64,000 nt of DNA from Streptomyces sp. NBC_00224 (GCF_041435195.1 NZ_CP108106.1:4560501-4624500), one strand, 5' to 3'; positions 1 to 7,068 are shown, counted from the stretch's first letter. Program-made: numbers and translations. Notes: generated by a model not told the origin, from the sequence alone.

Positions 1-304
1 TCCAGGCGCAGGAAGGGCAGCGGGAGACGCGGCGGTTGCCGCACGCGACCCGCAGCCGACCGCCGGGCTCGGCCTCAGTGCTGTAGCGGTGCAGGGTCTC
101 GCCGGTGGTGCGGTCCTTGGTGATCGTCCAGCCGGTGAGGTGGATCGGTTCGGAGCAGCCGCCGGTGCGGCGGATCTGGTCTTGCCAGCGCTCGAAGCCG
201 GGTTCAGCGGCGACGCGCAGCAGGTCGGCCAGGGCCAGAGGGTTCAGGCCCCCGGCCGCCGCCACATCGGCGACAGCGGCCGGGGACACGGGCAGACGGG
301 TCAC
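1..304 (-). CDS. RepSA-like replication initiator, 3' end beyond window
   Basis: This is the first 101 codons of a leftward gene, cut by the window edge. The GTG start at 304-302 overlaps the TGA of the upstream gene (GTGA), so translation is probably coupled. The visible protein begins VTRLPVSPAAVADVAAAGGL and contains CGNRRVSRCPSCA, an N-terminal cysteine cluster like that of pSAM2 RepSA-family rolling-circle initiators of AICEs. The catalytic region is not visible. Position at the end of the spd/tra operon fits AICE order, in which xis and int follow. The family call rests on the N-terminus and context only. Confidence 0.8.
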   Translation of the reverse strand, partial: MTRLPVSPAAVADVAAAGGLNPLALADLLRVAAEPGFERWQDQIRRTGGCSEPIHLTGWTITKDRTTGETLHRYSTEAEPGGRLRVACGNRRVSRCPSCAW

Positions 305-471
305 CAGCGCCGCCCCCACTTCGGACTACCGGTGCCGTGGCAGGCCCGGCACGACACGGTGATGGTGCGCAGGTGCCCGTGCCGGTTGCGGCCGCCGGTG
401 GTGACGGCGACGGTGGCGAAGCCGTCGCAGTCGGGGCAGATCCGCGCCGCCGGACGCGTGCGGTCGGTCAT
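301..471 (-). CDS. Small zinc-knuckle protein of the AICE
   Basis: 56 residues starting MTDRTRPAARICPDC. I chose the ATG at 471 because GGAAGGAAC lies about 8 bases upstream; an in-frame ATG at 510 has no such site. Two cysteine pairs, CPDC and CRACHGTG, resemble half of a DnaJ-type zinc-finger domain (CxxCxGxG), so zinc binding is likely. It overlaps the rep start by 4 bases, suggesting stoichiometric expression with the initiator. Such mini-proteins are common in Streptomyces AICEs and have no assigned function. A role in DNA or protein binding during replication is inference. Confidence 0.75.
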   Translation of the reverse strand: MTDRTRPAARICPDCDGFATVAVTTGGRNRHGHLRTITVSCRACHGTGSPKWGRRW

Positions 472-556
472 GATGAGGGTTCCTTCCGGTTGAGAGATCG
501 GGTGGGACATGGGCCCGGGCGGCGGAAACCTGGCAGTGGAGGCCGCCCGGGGCCGG

Positions 557-862
557 TCAGCGGCGCTTGGTCTCGGAGGCGATGAGCGAGCGCACCACGA
601 GCGCGCACACCGCGACCGAGGCGGCGGTAACGGCGACCGCCAGGAGCATGGAGACGAGCACCGCGCCGACGACCAGGACGACGGCGGTGCCCCCGCCGAC
701 GAGGGCGATCACGGCGCCCGGGGTGAGCTGGACCGTGGGCCGGGACGGCGCCGACGCCAGCGGCACGGGCGTCGGGGTGTGGGCCGACGGGACCGGGGCG
801 GGAACCGGCGGGGTGACCACGCCGGTGGGCGCGGGGTTGGTGGGGATCTTCGGGCTGAACAT
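557..862 (-). CDS. SpdD-like plasmid-spread membrane protein
   Basis: 101 residues. A proline-rich N-terminal half (about 1-45) is followed by a long hydrophobic stretch (about 48-92) able to form two membrane segments, ending in a basic tail ETKRR. This layout matches SpdD-type proteins of pSAM2-like elements, which help the element spread within the recipient mycelium after conjugation. The start is supported by AAAGGAG 7 bases upstream. It lies inside the leftward tra/spd/rep operon. The family is assigned by composition, size and position rather than by catalytic residues. Confidence 0.75.
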   Translation of the reverse strand: MFSPKIPTNPAPTGVVTPPVPAPVPSAHTPTPVPLASAPSRPTVQLTPGAVIALVGGGTAVVLVVGAVLVSMLLAVAVTAASVAVCALVVRSLIASETKRR

Positions 863-884
863 GTCGTTCTCCTTTCGGCGCGGG

Positions 885-1040
885 CTACTTGATGGCGGTG
901 TTGACGACGGGGGCCAGGGCGCTGTCGGCGATGAGGTAGCCGCCGAGCAGCAGTACGGCGACGAGCCAGGCGGGCGGGCGAGTCAGCTTGATGCCGAGGT
1001 AGCCGACCACCAGGAGGGCGAACCAGAGCGGGACGTCCAT
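885..1040 (-). CDS. 51-residue AICE membrane protein
   Basis: A very small gene between spdD and the 64-residue mobile-element protein. It reads MDVPLWFALLVVGYLGIKLT, then a short RPP hinge and a second hydrophobic segment, ending NTAIK and TAG. It therefore looks like a two-helix membrane peptide. Its frame is open for exactly this interval and fills the gap between neighbouring genes in the operon. Spread proteins of AICEs are usually tiny membrane proteins, so a role in intramycelial spread is plausible but not shown. Confidence 0.65.
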   Translation of the reverse strand: MDVPLWFALLVVGYLGIKLTRPPAWLVAVLLLGGYLIADSALAPVVNTAIK

Positions 1041-1056
1041 GACGCGGGGTCTCCGA

Positions 1057-1251
1057 TCAGTCGGTGATACGGCAGCGGTGGGTACGGGCGGCGAGCTGGG
1101 CGGCGGAGGGGCTGGAGTAGTCGGCGGACCAGCCGCACCGGTCGGCGGTGCACACGGCGGCGTGTTTGGTACGGCCGTGGCGGTCGCGGTGGGTGCCGAT
1201 CTGCACGGGGCCGATCCGCATCACGGAGTGGAAGTGATCACGGGCAGGCAT
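1057..1251 (-). CDS. Small conserved mobile-element transfer protein
   Basis: 64 residues, beginning MPARDHFHSVMRIGPVQIG and ending HRCRITD. GAAGGAG lies about 9 bases before the ATG. Cysteines in AVCTADRCGW and HRC could form a single metal site. The composition is basic and aromatic rather than hydrophobic, so it is probably cytoplasmic. Similar short proteins are, from memory, annotated as mobile element transfer protein in Streptomyces AICEs between spdB and spdD. No biochemical function can be read from the sequence. Confidence 0.7.
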   Translation of the reverse strand: MPARDHFHSVMRIGPVQIGTHRDRHGRTKHAAVCTADRCGWSADYSSPSAAQLAARTHRCRITD

Positions 1252-1272
1252 GGCGGTGGTTCTCCTTCCGGG

Positions 1273-1917
1273 TCAGGTGAGTTGGGCAGCGATCGCAGCC
1301 GCCATGGGCGCGGGAACGCCGAGGCGGGCGCGCAGCGTGTCGGCATCGATCCGGGCGCCGGTGCGGGCGTGGTGGTCGGCGGCGACCTTGCGGGCGTGAT
1401 CCACCAGGGCAGCGGGAACCTCTGCGGCCGGGGCAGCCGGGAGCGCCGGGGCGTCGTCGGCGGCCAGAGCCGCAGCAGGTGTGGGGTCTGGCTCGACCGC
1501 TTCGGGGGCCGGGGCTGCGGGCGTCGGCGGAACCGGCAGCCGGTCCTCGGTCGGGTTCGGGGAGTGGGTCAGGAGCGTGCCGCCAAGGAAGGCGAGCGCG
1601 GGCCATCCGGCGACGCCGAAGCGGAGCCAGGCGGGCGGGTTGGCCAGGTCGAGGAATCCGGCGGTGGCGACGTTGGCGCCGAGGGAGGCAACGAGGGCGA
1701 TCAGGAACCAGCACCAGGCCAGCCGCGACGGACCGCTGTTGCGCAGCCGACGCCAGGCGGCGACCAGGAGCAGGTCCACGCTGACCGGGTAGGCCCACGC
1801 TTTCCATCCGGTCTGCCCGGCAGCCGACGCCAGGTCGTGCAGGTGGGCGAAGGACAGCGAACCGGCGATCACGGCCTGTACGAGGACGGCGTCCGGGCGG
1901 CGGATTGAGCGGTTCAT
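1273..1917 (-). CDS. SpdB-like DUF2637 membrane protein
   Basis: 214 residues. The start is the ATG at 1917, 8 bases after GGAGG; the in-frame GTG at 1926 abuts that ribosome site and is too close. The N-terminal half carries the DUF2637 pattern (AGSLSFAHLHDLA, GQTGWKAWAYPVSVDLLLVA) with about four membrane segments. The second half is Pro/Ala-rich, then basic and probably cytoplasmic (VDHARKVAADHHARTGARID). DUF2637 proteins of AICEs are equated with SpdB, which assists mycelial spread after TraB-driven transfer. It lies two genes downstream of traB in the same operon. Confidence 0.8.
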   Translation of the reverse strand: MNRSIRRPDAVLVQAVIAGSLSFAHLHDLASAAGQTGWKAWAYPVSVDLLLVAAWRRLRNSGPSRLAWCWFLIALVASLGANVATAGFLDLANPPAWLRFGVAGWPALAFLGGTLLTHSPNPTEDRLPVPPTPAAPAPEAVEPDPTPAAALAADDAPALPAAPAAEVPAALVDHARKVAADHHARTGARIDADTLRARLGVPAPMAAAIAAQLT

Positions 1918-1993
1918 GGTCTTCACCTCCTTCGTGGGGTTGGAGCCGGAGCCGGGCGGGGCGCGAGGTCCAGCCGCCCGGTCCCGGCGGTGA

Positions 1994-2167
1994 TCAGCTA
2001 GTGGGTGCGTGGCCTGAGCCGAAGCAGTTCAGGCAGAAGCCGTTCTGCTGGCCGACGACCCGGCGCTTGCGGCCGACGCGGACCGTGATCGGGACCTCTC
2101 CGCTGCCCTTGCACACCCGGCACGGCTTGGGCTTGGGCGTCCGCGCGGGGATCTTGCGTGTGGCCAT
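1994..2167 (-). CDS. Second small zinc-knuckle protein of the AICE
   Basis: 57 residues beginning MATRKIPARTPKPKPCRVC. The ATG at 2167 is preceded by GGAGG at 8 bases; an upstream in-frame ATG at 2272 would overlap traB without need. Two motifs, CRVCKGSG and CLNCFGSG, form a complete minimal DnaJ-like zinc knuckle, with a basic N-terminus. It resembles the 56-residue protein at 301-471 in motif but not in the rest of its sequence. It sits between traB and spdB in the operon. DNA, RNA or partner-protein binding is possible; no function is established. Confidence 0.75.
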   Translation of the reverse strand: MATRKIPARTPKPKPCRVCKGSGEVPITVRVGRKRRVVGQQNGFCLNCFGSGHAPTS

Positions 2168-2213
2168 GGCTAGCGCCTCCATCCGGTTTCGGGCATGGAG
2201 CGGGTAGGGACCT

Positions 2214-2232
2214 GGCGCGAGGCAGTCGCGCC
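2214..2232 (-). terminator. Hairpin just downstream of traB
   Basis: A perfect 7-bp inverted repeat, GGCGCGA and TCGCGCC, with a 5-base loop. It begins about 20 bases after the traB stop codon. It may slow or partly terminate the operon. The region 3' of traB is also where clt transfer sites lie in related plasmids, so a role in TraB recognition is an alternative. No run of T follows. Confidence 0.4.
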
Positions 2233-2252
2233 GACCGTTGGAGCGGGGAAGA

Positions 2253-3608
2253 TCAGGCAGCGGCCGGAGCACTCTTCGACAGCGGAACCGGGACCGGGGC
2301 CAGGTGCGGCAGTACGGGCCGGAACGGGGCGAGGGCAGGCAAATCCGGGGTGCGGTCGGCGTGCCGGTTGCAGATGTTCACGGCCTGTCGCAGCGAGGTG
2401 TGCGGGGCGCGGATACGGGACCAGCCGCCAGCGGAGTCACCCGCCACAGCGACGCCGGGCATGTCCGTGGGGATGTTGATCGCGGCGAGGACGGCGTCCG
2501 GGGCGATGTCCCCGAAGGCCATGTTCGCCGACGACTCGTCATTGACGCGGTGGGCGGTGCGGCCGGTGAGCTGGGCGCGCAGCATGGTGATGTTCTTGCC
2601 GAGTTCGGAGCCGAAGCGCTGGCCGCAGATCTCCAGATAGATCCCGGCGGCCCGGCCGAGCTGGGCGAGGCGGGCCAGCGCGGTGATGATCCGGTCCCGG
2701 CGCTTCTCCTGTTCCTTGGTCGCGAACAGAGCGAGTTCGGCGACCTCATCGACCAGCAGCACGACCGGGACCGGACGCAGCGCCTCGGGCAAGTCCCAGA
2801 TGTCGGTAGCGATCTCCGCATCCGGCACGTCGGCCGTGATCCGCTGCTCGGCACGGATCAGTTGGTAGACGCCCTCCATGTGCTCCACGAGCGCGTCGAG
2901 GAGGTCGGCGGCGGTGTCGGGGTTGTCGGCCAGCGCCGAGAACCGGCGAGCCAGCGGGAACAGTTCGACGCCCTGCTTGCAGTCGATGCCGACCAAGGCC
3001 ACCTCGTGCGAGGCCAGCGCGGCCACCAGGTTGCGTTGGTACACGGACTTCCCGGACTCGGTGGCACCCAGCGTCAGGGCGTGCGGGACGGCCCGGTAGT
3101 CGCGGTAGTGCACGGCTCCGTCCGCGCGCAGGGCGACGGGGACCCGCATCGGCGTGTGGTCGGCCGCCACGGGCATCTGGACGTGCTTGAGCACGTCGTA
3201 GCCCGTCATCCGCAACTCGACCACACCGGAGCGCAGTTCCCGGGAGGAGACGCCGTACATCGCGAAGGAATGACGCAGCCGATCCGTGGCCGCAGCGATG
3301 TCGAAGGCGTCCTGACCGGGGCGGAGCTTGAGCCGCAGGGCGAGCCCGGTCCGGGTCGGCCGCAGCCGCACGATGCGGGGAGCACGCGAGTTGGGCGCCG
3401 GGCGGTTCGCCATGCGGGCCAGCGCCAGCCGCCAGCGGGACGGCGGGACCGTCAGGCCGCAGGCATCCATGACCGAGGCGTACCGGACCAGGACCCGCAT
3501 CGTGGCGAAGGTGACCCCGAAGGTCATCCAGTACCAGGCGGGGCGCCGCCACCGCAGAAGACCCGCGACGGCGACGACCACCAGGAGCACGATCACTAAC
3601 CCGGTCAC
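2253..3608 (-). CDS. traB: TraB/FtsK-SpoIIIE-type conjugative DNA translocase
   Basis: 451 residues. One N-terminal membrane segment (about 2-19), possibly a second, precedes an FtsK-like motor with Walker A GATESGKS (181-188) and Walker B VVLLVDEVAEL (about 282-292). The family moves double-stranded element DNA between mycelia using ATP. GTG at 3608 follows the upstream stop by two bases. Codon 4 is TTA (3599-3597), the rare leucine codon read only by bldA tRNA in Streptomyces, so translation may be limited to differentiating mycelium. It heads the spd/rep genes in the leftward operon. The length is usual for AICE translocases. Confidence 0.92.
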   Translation of the reverse strand: MTGLVIVLLVVVAVAGLLRWRRPAWYWMTFGVTFATMRVLVRYASVMDACGLTVPPSRWRLALARMANRPAPNSRAPRIVRLRPTRTGLALRLKLRPGQDAFDIAAATDRLRHSFAMYGVSSRELRSGVVELRMTGYDVLKHVQMPVAADHTPMRVPVALRADGAVHYRDYRAVPHALTLGATESGKSVYQRNLVAALASHEVALVGIDCKQGVELFPLARRFSALADNPDTAADLLDALVEHMEGVYQLIRAEQRITADVPDAEIATDIWDLPEALRPVPVVLLVDEVAELALFATKEQEKRRDRIITALARLAQLGRAAGIYLEICGQRFGSELGKNITMLRAQLTGRTAHRVNDESSANMAFGDIAPDAVLAAINIPTDMPGVAVAGDSAGGWSRIRAPHTSLRQAVNICNRHADRTPDLPALAPFRPVLPHLAPVPVPLSKSAPAAA

Positions 3609-3610
3609 AG

Positions 3611-3967
3611 TCAGGCCGCCTTGGGCTTCGTGGCGCCCGCGACCAGCGACGTGATGGCGACCGCGCGGAACGCGATGCCGTGCCGCTTCTGGCCGTTGAA
3701 CTCGTTCTCCCACGGTCGGCCGACCAGGCCCGTGAGGCCGACGGGGGTCCCCATGACCAGCTCGCCGGTGATACCGGGCTCCGGAACGGTGACGGACAGG
3801 ATCTCGACCTCGCCGTTGGCCGCGAACATCACGTCCACGGTCATCAGCGTGGCGCCGGTGTCGGCGTCGGTGGCGATCTCGCCGGAACGCCGGTCCTTGA
3901 CCTTGGGCTGCGGGGGCTTGGCCACCATCACGGAGGCGGCGGAAGTGTCGACGGGGATCTGACGCAT
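3611..3967 (-). CDS. Conserved AICE protein upstream of traB
   Basis: 118 residues, starting MRQIPVDTSAASVMVAKPPQ; the ATG at 3967 follows GGAG by about 9 bases, whereas longer in-frame forms run into the regulatory region. It contains a predicted beta-rich core (TGATLMTVDVMFAANGEVEI, PEPGITGELVMGTPVGLTGL) and ends in ATKPKAA. Such proteins precede the translocase gene in many AICEs, and I recognise the pattern, but not a defined function. A beta-barrel nucleic-acid-binding role is possible. It is the first gene of the leftward operon and ends two bases before traB. Confidence 0.7.
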   Translation of the reverse strand: MRQIPVDTSAASVMVAKPPQPKVKDRRSGEIATDADTGATLMTVDVMFAANGEVEILSVTVPEPGITGELVMGTPVGLTGLVGRPWENEFNGQKRHGIAFRAVAITSLVAGATKPKAA

Positions 3968-4035
3968 CAGTGCGTCTCCTTCTCGTAGCGGGGACGCCAC
4001 CTTGATCACACCAGGTAGCAGCTTCACTACGACCA

Positions 4036-4079
4036 TACTCACAGAGTTTCTGCGAGTCAAGAGATTCTGCTACTCGCAG
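4036..4079. promoter_or_regulatory. Repeated ACTCGCAG operator in divergent promoter region
   Basis: Between the leftward tra operon and the rightward monooxygenase/XRE genes. CTGCGAGT (4050-4057) and ACTCGCAG (4072-4079) form an exact inverted repeat with 14 bases between. TACTCACAG (4036-4044) is a one-mismatch direct copy of TACTCGCAG (4071-4079), 35 bases apart. Three related half-sites in a shared promoter region are what a regulator of both directions would use. The adjacent XRE protein is the natural candidate. Confidence 0.6.
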
Positions 4080-4128
4080 TACGTCTGTGTTCCTGGGAGA
4101 CTGGCTGCGACCGAGAGGAGCAGTACGC

Positions 4129-4449
4129 ATGAGCGACGGATTCGGCCTGGTAGTGCGGTTCACGCTGCACGACGAGCGCGCGGCAGCAGCGTTCGACGAG
4201 CTGTGCGCAAGCACCCTGGAGGGCATCAAGACATCCGAGCCGGGGACGTTGACGTACGTCTCCCACGCTCCGGAGGGCGAGCCCCTGGTCCGTGTGTTCT
4301 ACGAGCTGTACGCAGACCGCGCAGCGTTCGAAGCCCACGAAGAGCAGCCCCACACCAAGCACTTCCTTGCCGAGCGGGCTCAGTACCTCGCTGGCGTCGA
4401 GGTGACCTTCCTCGACGTGATCGCCGGGAAGGTGGCAGCACAGCAGTGA
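4129..4449 (+). CDS. ABM/YgiN-type antibiotic-biosynthesis monooxygenase-like protein
   Basis: 106 residues with GAGGAG 8 bases before the ATG. The sequence has the ferredoxin-like dimeric alpha/beta-barrel pattern of the ABM family: an opening beta strand (FGLVVRFTLH), a helix (ERAAAAFDEL), then LVRVFYELYADRAAFEAHEE and HTKHFLAE. Family members include putative quinol monooxygenases and cofactor-free oxygenases; the substrate cannot be inferred. It overlaps the XRE gene by 4 bases (GTGA), so the two are co-translated. It faces the tra operon across the ACTCGCAG region. It could metabolise a small molecule sensed by the partner; that is inference. Confidence 0.8.
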   Translation: MSDGFGLVVRFTLHDERAAAAFDELCASTLEGIKTSEPGTLTYVSHAPEGEPLVRVFYELYADRAAFEAHEEQPHTKHFLAERAQYLAGVEVTFLDVIAGKVAAQQ

Positions 4450-5687
4450 GTACCGAGGAGCAGCGCGTCTTTGGTGCGCGAGTCGCCGACCTGCGCAAGC
4501 AGCGCGGCATGACACAGAGCGAGTTGGCGGCGGCGATCGGCCGTACGGCGAGTTGGCTGTCCCAGGTCGAACGCGGCATCCAGCCGGTCAATCGGCTCGA
4601 CGTACTGCGCCTGCTCGCCGACGGCTTGGGCGTGCCGCTCCAGGTCCTCCAGCCCGAGGCTCCGCCGACAGCAGATCCTGAGCCCGCCGCCACGGCGACC
4701 GAGACCAACGACCTGGACCAGGCCCGCCTGGTTTTGTCTGGGCATCCGGCGCTGAATGTGCTCCTCAGCCCGCGCGAGGACTTCCGGCCAAGCACTCTGA
4801 CCGACCTGCGGTCCGCTGCCGAGCGCATCTGGGATCTGACCCACACCGACCAGTTCGCCGAGTTGAGCGCGTCCCTGGGGCCGTTGATCCCCCGGCTGGA
4901 GCGTGCGGCCCGAACGGCGCCCGAGGAGTACCGAGCCGAGCTGCACTCGTTGCTGGCCCGGACGTACCAGGCTCTCGCAGCGGCGTTCGTCCGGCAGAAC
5001 GAGGCGGACGCGGCGTGGGTCGCGGCCGACCGAGCCATCCGCGAAGCGGAGCTGTCCGGCGACCCGCTCGGGGTCTTTGCTGGGATCTACCGACTCGCCC
5101 ACGCCTTTGTCCGGCTGAAGCATCTGGACCAGGCGGAGCACGCCGCCACGTCGGCGGTGAACGCCCTCCAGCGCGATGTGGAGCACCACGAGCCCACTCC
5201 CCCGCACTTGTCCGTGCTCGGCTCCCTGCACCTGATGCTGGCGCTGGTTCACGCCCGGTCCGGCGAACGTGGAGCGGCACGCAAGCAGATCGAGGCGGCT
5301 CGCGCAGTGGCGCGCCAGCTCGGCGAGGACCGGAACGACTTCAACTTGGAGTTCGGGCCGACGAACGTCGAGATCCAGGCCGTGTCCACTGCGGTGGACT
5401 TGGGCGACGCGGGCGAGGCCCTCGACATCGCCAAAGGGCTAGATGCGAGCGCGTTGTCCATCGAGCGGCAGGCCCGCCTACTGCTTGATCTCGGACGCGC
5501 GCACACCCAGCGCCGCCACTTCGGGGACGCGCTCGACTGTCTGCTCAGGGCCGAGGAGTTGGCACCCGAGATGATCCACACGCACATCGCGGCGCGCGAG
5601 GTCACCCGCGAACTGATGCTGGTCGCGGGCCGGGCCGCCTCGGACGATCTGCGGGCGCTGGCCGACCGTACGGATGCTCTCGGATGA
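4446..5687 (+). CDS. XRE-family regulator with TPR-like C-terminal domain
   Basis: 413 residues from a GTG that overlaps the upstream stop. An XRE helix-turn-helix occupies about residues 7-62 (RKQRGMTQSELAAAIGRTAS, LSQVERG). After a variable linker (about 65-110) the rest is alpha-helical with TPR-like repeats (LLARTYQALAAAFVRQNEAD, LDLGRAHTQRRHFGDALDCL). Such XRE-TPR proteins often respond to a small ligand or peptide. It occupies the place where AICEs normally carry a KorSA-like repressor, so control of tra/spd transcription through the 4036-4079 sites is likely but unproven. A terminator follows at 5761. Confidence 0.85.
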   Translation: MSTEEQRVFGARVADLRKQRGMTQSELAAAIGRTASWLSQVERGIQPVNRLDVLRLLADGLGVPLQVLQPEAPPTADPEPAATATETNDLDQARLVLSGHPALNVLLSPREDFRPSTLTDLRSAAERIWDLTHTDQFAELSASLGPLIPRLERAARTAPEEYRAELHSLLARTYQALAAAFVRQNEADAAWVAADRAIREAELSGDPLGVFAGIYRLAHAFVRLKHLDQAEHAATSAVNALQRDVEHHEPTPPHLSVLGSLHLMLALVHARSGERGAARKQIEAARAVARQLGEDRNDFNLEFGPTNVEIQAVSTAVDLGDAGEALDIAKGLDASALSIERQARLLLDLGRAHTQRRHFGDALDCLLRAEELAPEMIHTHIAAREVTRELMLVAGRAASDDLRALADRTDALG

Positions 5688-5760
5688 GTGTGGGAAGGAC
5701 ACGGCGCCGGACCGGTTCGGCCTGAGCCCGGCGCGATAGAACTTTCCCTACTTCATCAAG

Positions 5761-5779
5761 GCCCGCGCACGGCGCGGGC
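5761..5779 (+). terminator. Terminator of the monooxygenase/XRE operon
   Basis: Perfect 8-bp GC stem GCCCGCGC / GCGCGGGC with a 3-base loop, about 73 bases after the XRE stop. It lacks a T-run, as is usual in Streptomyces. Confidence 0.6.
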
Positions 5780-5936
5780 GCGCCGCTCTTCGGCGCGGAC
5801 CGCTCGCCCTGTCTCCGCCAGCGGCGGCCCGCGCCAAGCGGCGCGCTGGCGACTGCGGGCAGAAGTGGGAGAACCCCGCCGTGGCTGGGGCGGTCGGCTC
5901 CACGGCTTTACCCACCTCCCCGGTTCGGGTCCCGCG

Positions 5937-6030
5937 TTGAGCAAGACCAGGGGGCCACTCGGACACATCAGCGGGCAGGCCAAGGCTGCCCGAGTCGCTG
6001 GCAAGCGTATGGCCCCCTGATCATGCTCAA
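5937..6030. repeat. Long interrupted palindrome near the AICE right end
   Basis: Two 21-base arms, 5937-5957 (starting TTGAGCAAG) and 6010-6030 (ending ATGCTCAA), pair with two mismatches and share an exact CAGGGGGCCA core. Between them a second hairpin forms from GGGCAG and CTGCCC. The whole can fold into a branched structure of about 94 bases. No convincing gene covers it. It is a candidate single-strand origin for rolling-circle replication, or a processing site; neither is demonstrated. Confidence 0.5.
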
Positions 6031-6214
6031 CCCCAAACCGGGCAGGACACCGGCCAAAGCCGCTCCGCCGACCTCACGCCGGTGGCAAACTGATCCTGTC
6101 GCTGAGCTGAGCCCGGCATTGCTGGGTTCCGCACTGCTGGTGTTCGTCGCGTTCGTCTGCCGTCTCCCCTCGCACCAGGTCGCATCGACAGCGAAGCAGG
6201 CAAAGGGAGGCAAG

Positions 6215-6346
6215 ATGGACAAGGAAAAGAAGGCCCGTTCCCGGGGCTGGTGGGGTTCGGTTCGCTCGGTAGTCGCTGGTCTCAGTGAGGGCAGCATCGG
6301 AGCGCTGATCTTCGAAATTCTGACGGGCCAAGTAGTGACGGGCTGA
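6215..6346 (+). CDS. 43-residue small protein at the AICE end
   Basis: ATG at 6215 follows GGGAGG by 4 bases. The product starts MDKEKKARSRGWWGSVRSVV, with a basic N-terminus followed by a hydrophobic stretch (about 28-42, IGALIFEILTGQVV), suggesting a membrane-associated peptide. The frame is open upstream to 6023 (107 residues), but that longer form begins inside the palindrome and has no ribosome site. Function unknown. It is the last recognisable gene before attR and could be element cargo. Confidence 0.45.
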   Translation: MDKEKKARSRGWWGSVRSVVAGLSEGSIGALIFEILTGQVVTG

Positions 6347-6501
6347 GCCCAGCGCCACGGACCACCCACCAGGCCGCACGAGGTGAGTGTCTAACTGCGT
6401 GACAACGCCGACGCACAGCAGCGAACAACCGTGGACGTCAGCGAACCGTCAGTGCAGGTGAAAGCCATTCCGGCCGCAGGTTGATCCCCTGTCCCAGTTG
6501 C

Positions 6502-6544
6502 TTCGGGACGAAGAGGTCGTGGGTTCAAATCCCGCCACCCCGAC
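6502..6544 (+). other. attR: 3' fragment of a tRNA-Pro (CGG) gene
   Basis: The segment TTCGGGACGAAG, then the T-arm GGTTCAAATCC and the acceptor half CACCCCG, is the 3' part of a Streptomyces tRNA-Pro with a CGG anticodon loop. The 5' acceptor strand (expected CGGGGTG) and D-arm are absent upstream, so this is not a complete tRNA. It marks the right attachment site of the element. pSAM2 also integrates at a tRNA-Pro gene. The intact tRNA and attL should lie to the left of the window. Confidence 0.85.
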
Positions 6545-6559
6545 AGCTGTAACACCAGG

Positions 6560-6594
6560 TCAGGGCCTGATCCGCTTAGCGGGTCAGGCCCTGA
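6560..6594 (+). terminator. Hairpin after the tRNA-Pro fragment
   Basis: 16-bp stem: TCAGGGCCTGATCCGC pairs with GCGGGTCAGGCCCTGA (one G-T pair) around a 3-base loop. It directly follows the tRNA 3' end and is probably the original terminator of the tRNA gene at the insertion site. Confidence 0.7.
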
Positions 6595-6693
6595 GTGGTT
6601 TCCGGGGGTCCCACGGGGGCGCCGGCTGGGGAAGCCGGCTCTCCTGTGGGGCCACCCGCCGCCCGAGAGCTTCAACAAGAGCGGCGAGAAGAA

Positions 6694-6726
6694 GGCGGCC
6701 GTCGCCGTGCGTTGGCGACGGCCGCC
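6694..6726. terminator. Perfect 13-bp hairpin between attR and the STAS gene
   Basis: GGCGGCCGTCGCC and GGCGACGGCCGCC with a 7-base loop. It may end leftward transcription from the STAS gene or rightward transcription from the tRNA locus. Confidence 0.6.
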
Positions 6727-7068
6727 TGCGCGCGGAGGTGCCCCCCTTGTCACGGGATCCGCGCGCGCGGATCGTCCTCGCAGCCATTGGGGCATCGCGG
6801 GAGTGTGGCCCCAACTCGAACAGACCGGGAGGACGTGGGCCGGAGTCCGTTCACGTCCCTCGCGGGACAGGGGCTGCGGCCACTTGACGGATGTGTCTCT
6901 CCCGACCCGGGGACACGGGGTCGGAGACGGCCCACTGCACAGGCCAGTACTGCTGCCTCGATGAGGACTGAGTCTCTTGCCCAGCAGCCTAGGGCGAGTT
7001 GCGCGGAAGGCAACAGCCCACGATTCGGCCTGTCCGGCGGGAACCCGGCTCTCCGCGCACATCCGGCC
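6727..7068. other. Intergenic region without a recognised gene
   Basis: 342 bases between the hairpin and the STAS stop codon. Several open frames cross it, but none has a ribosome site or recognisable protein. One antisense frame reads through the tRNA fragment. I see no further structure. Confidence 0.5.

Noticed and set aside
5688..6020. 110-residue plus-strand frame after the XRE gene
   Set aside because: It crosses the terminator and the long palindrome, has no ribosome site, and is Arg/Gly-rich low complexity.
6502..6544. Complete tRNA-Pro gene
   Set aside because: The 5' acceptor strand and D-arm are missing upstream; only the anticodon-3' half to the acceptor end is present.
6391..7062. 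223-residue minus-strand frame containing WRDLNPRPLRPE
   Set aside because: That peptide is the antisense translation of the tRNA-Pro 3' end, a frequent false gene; there is no ribosome site or family match.
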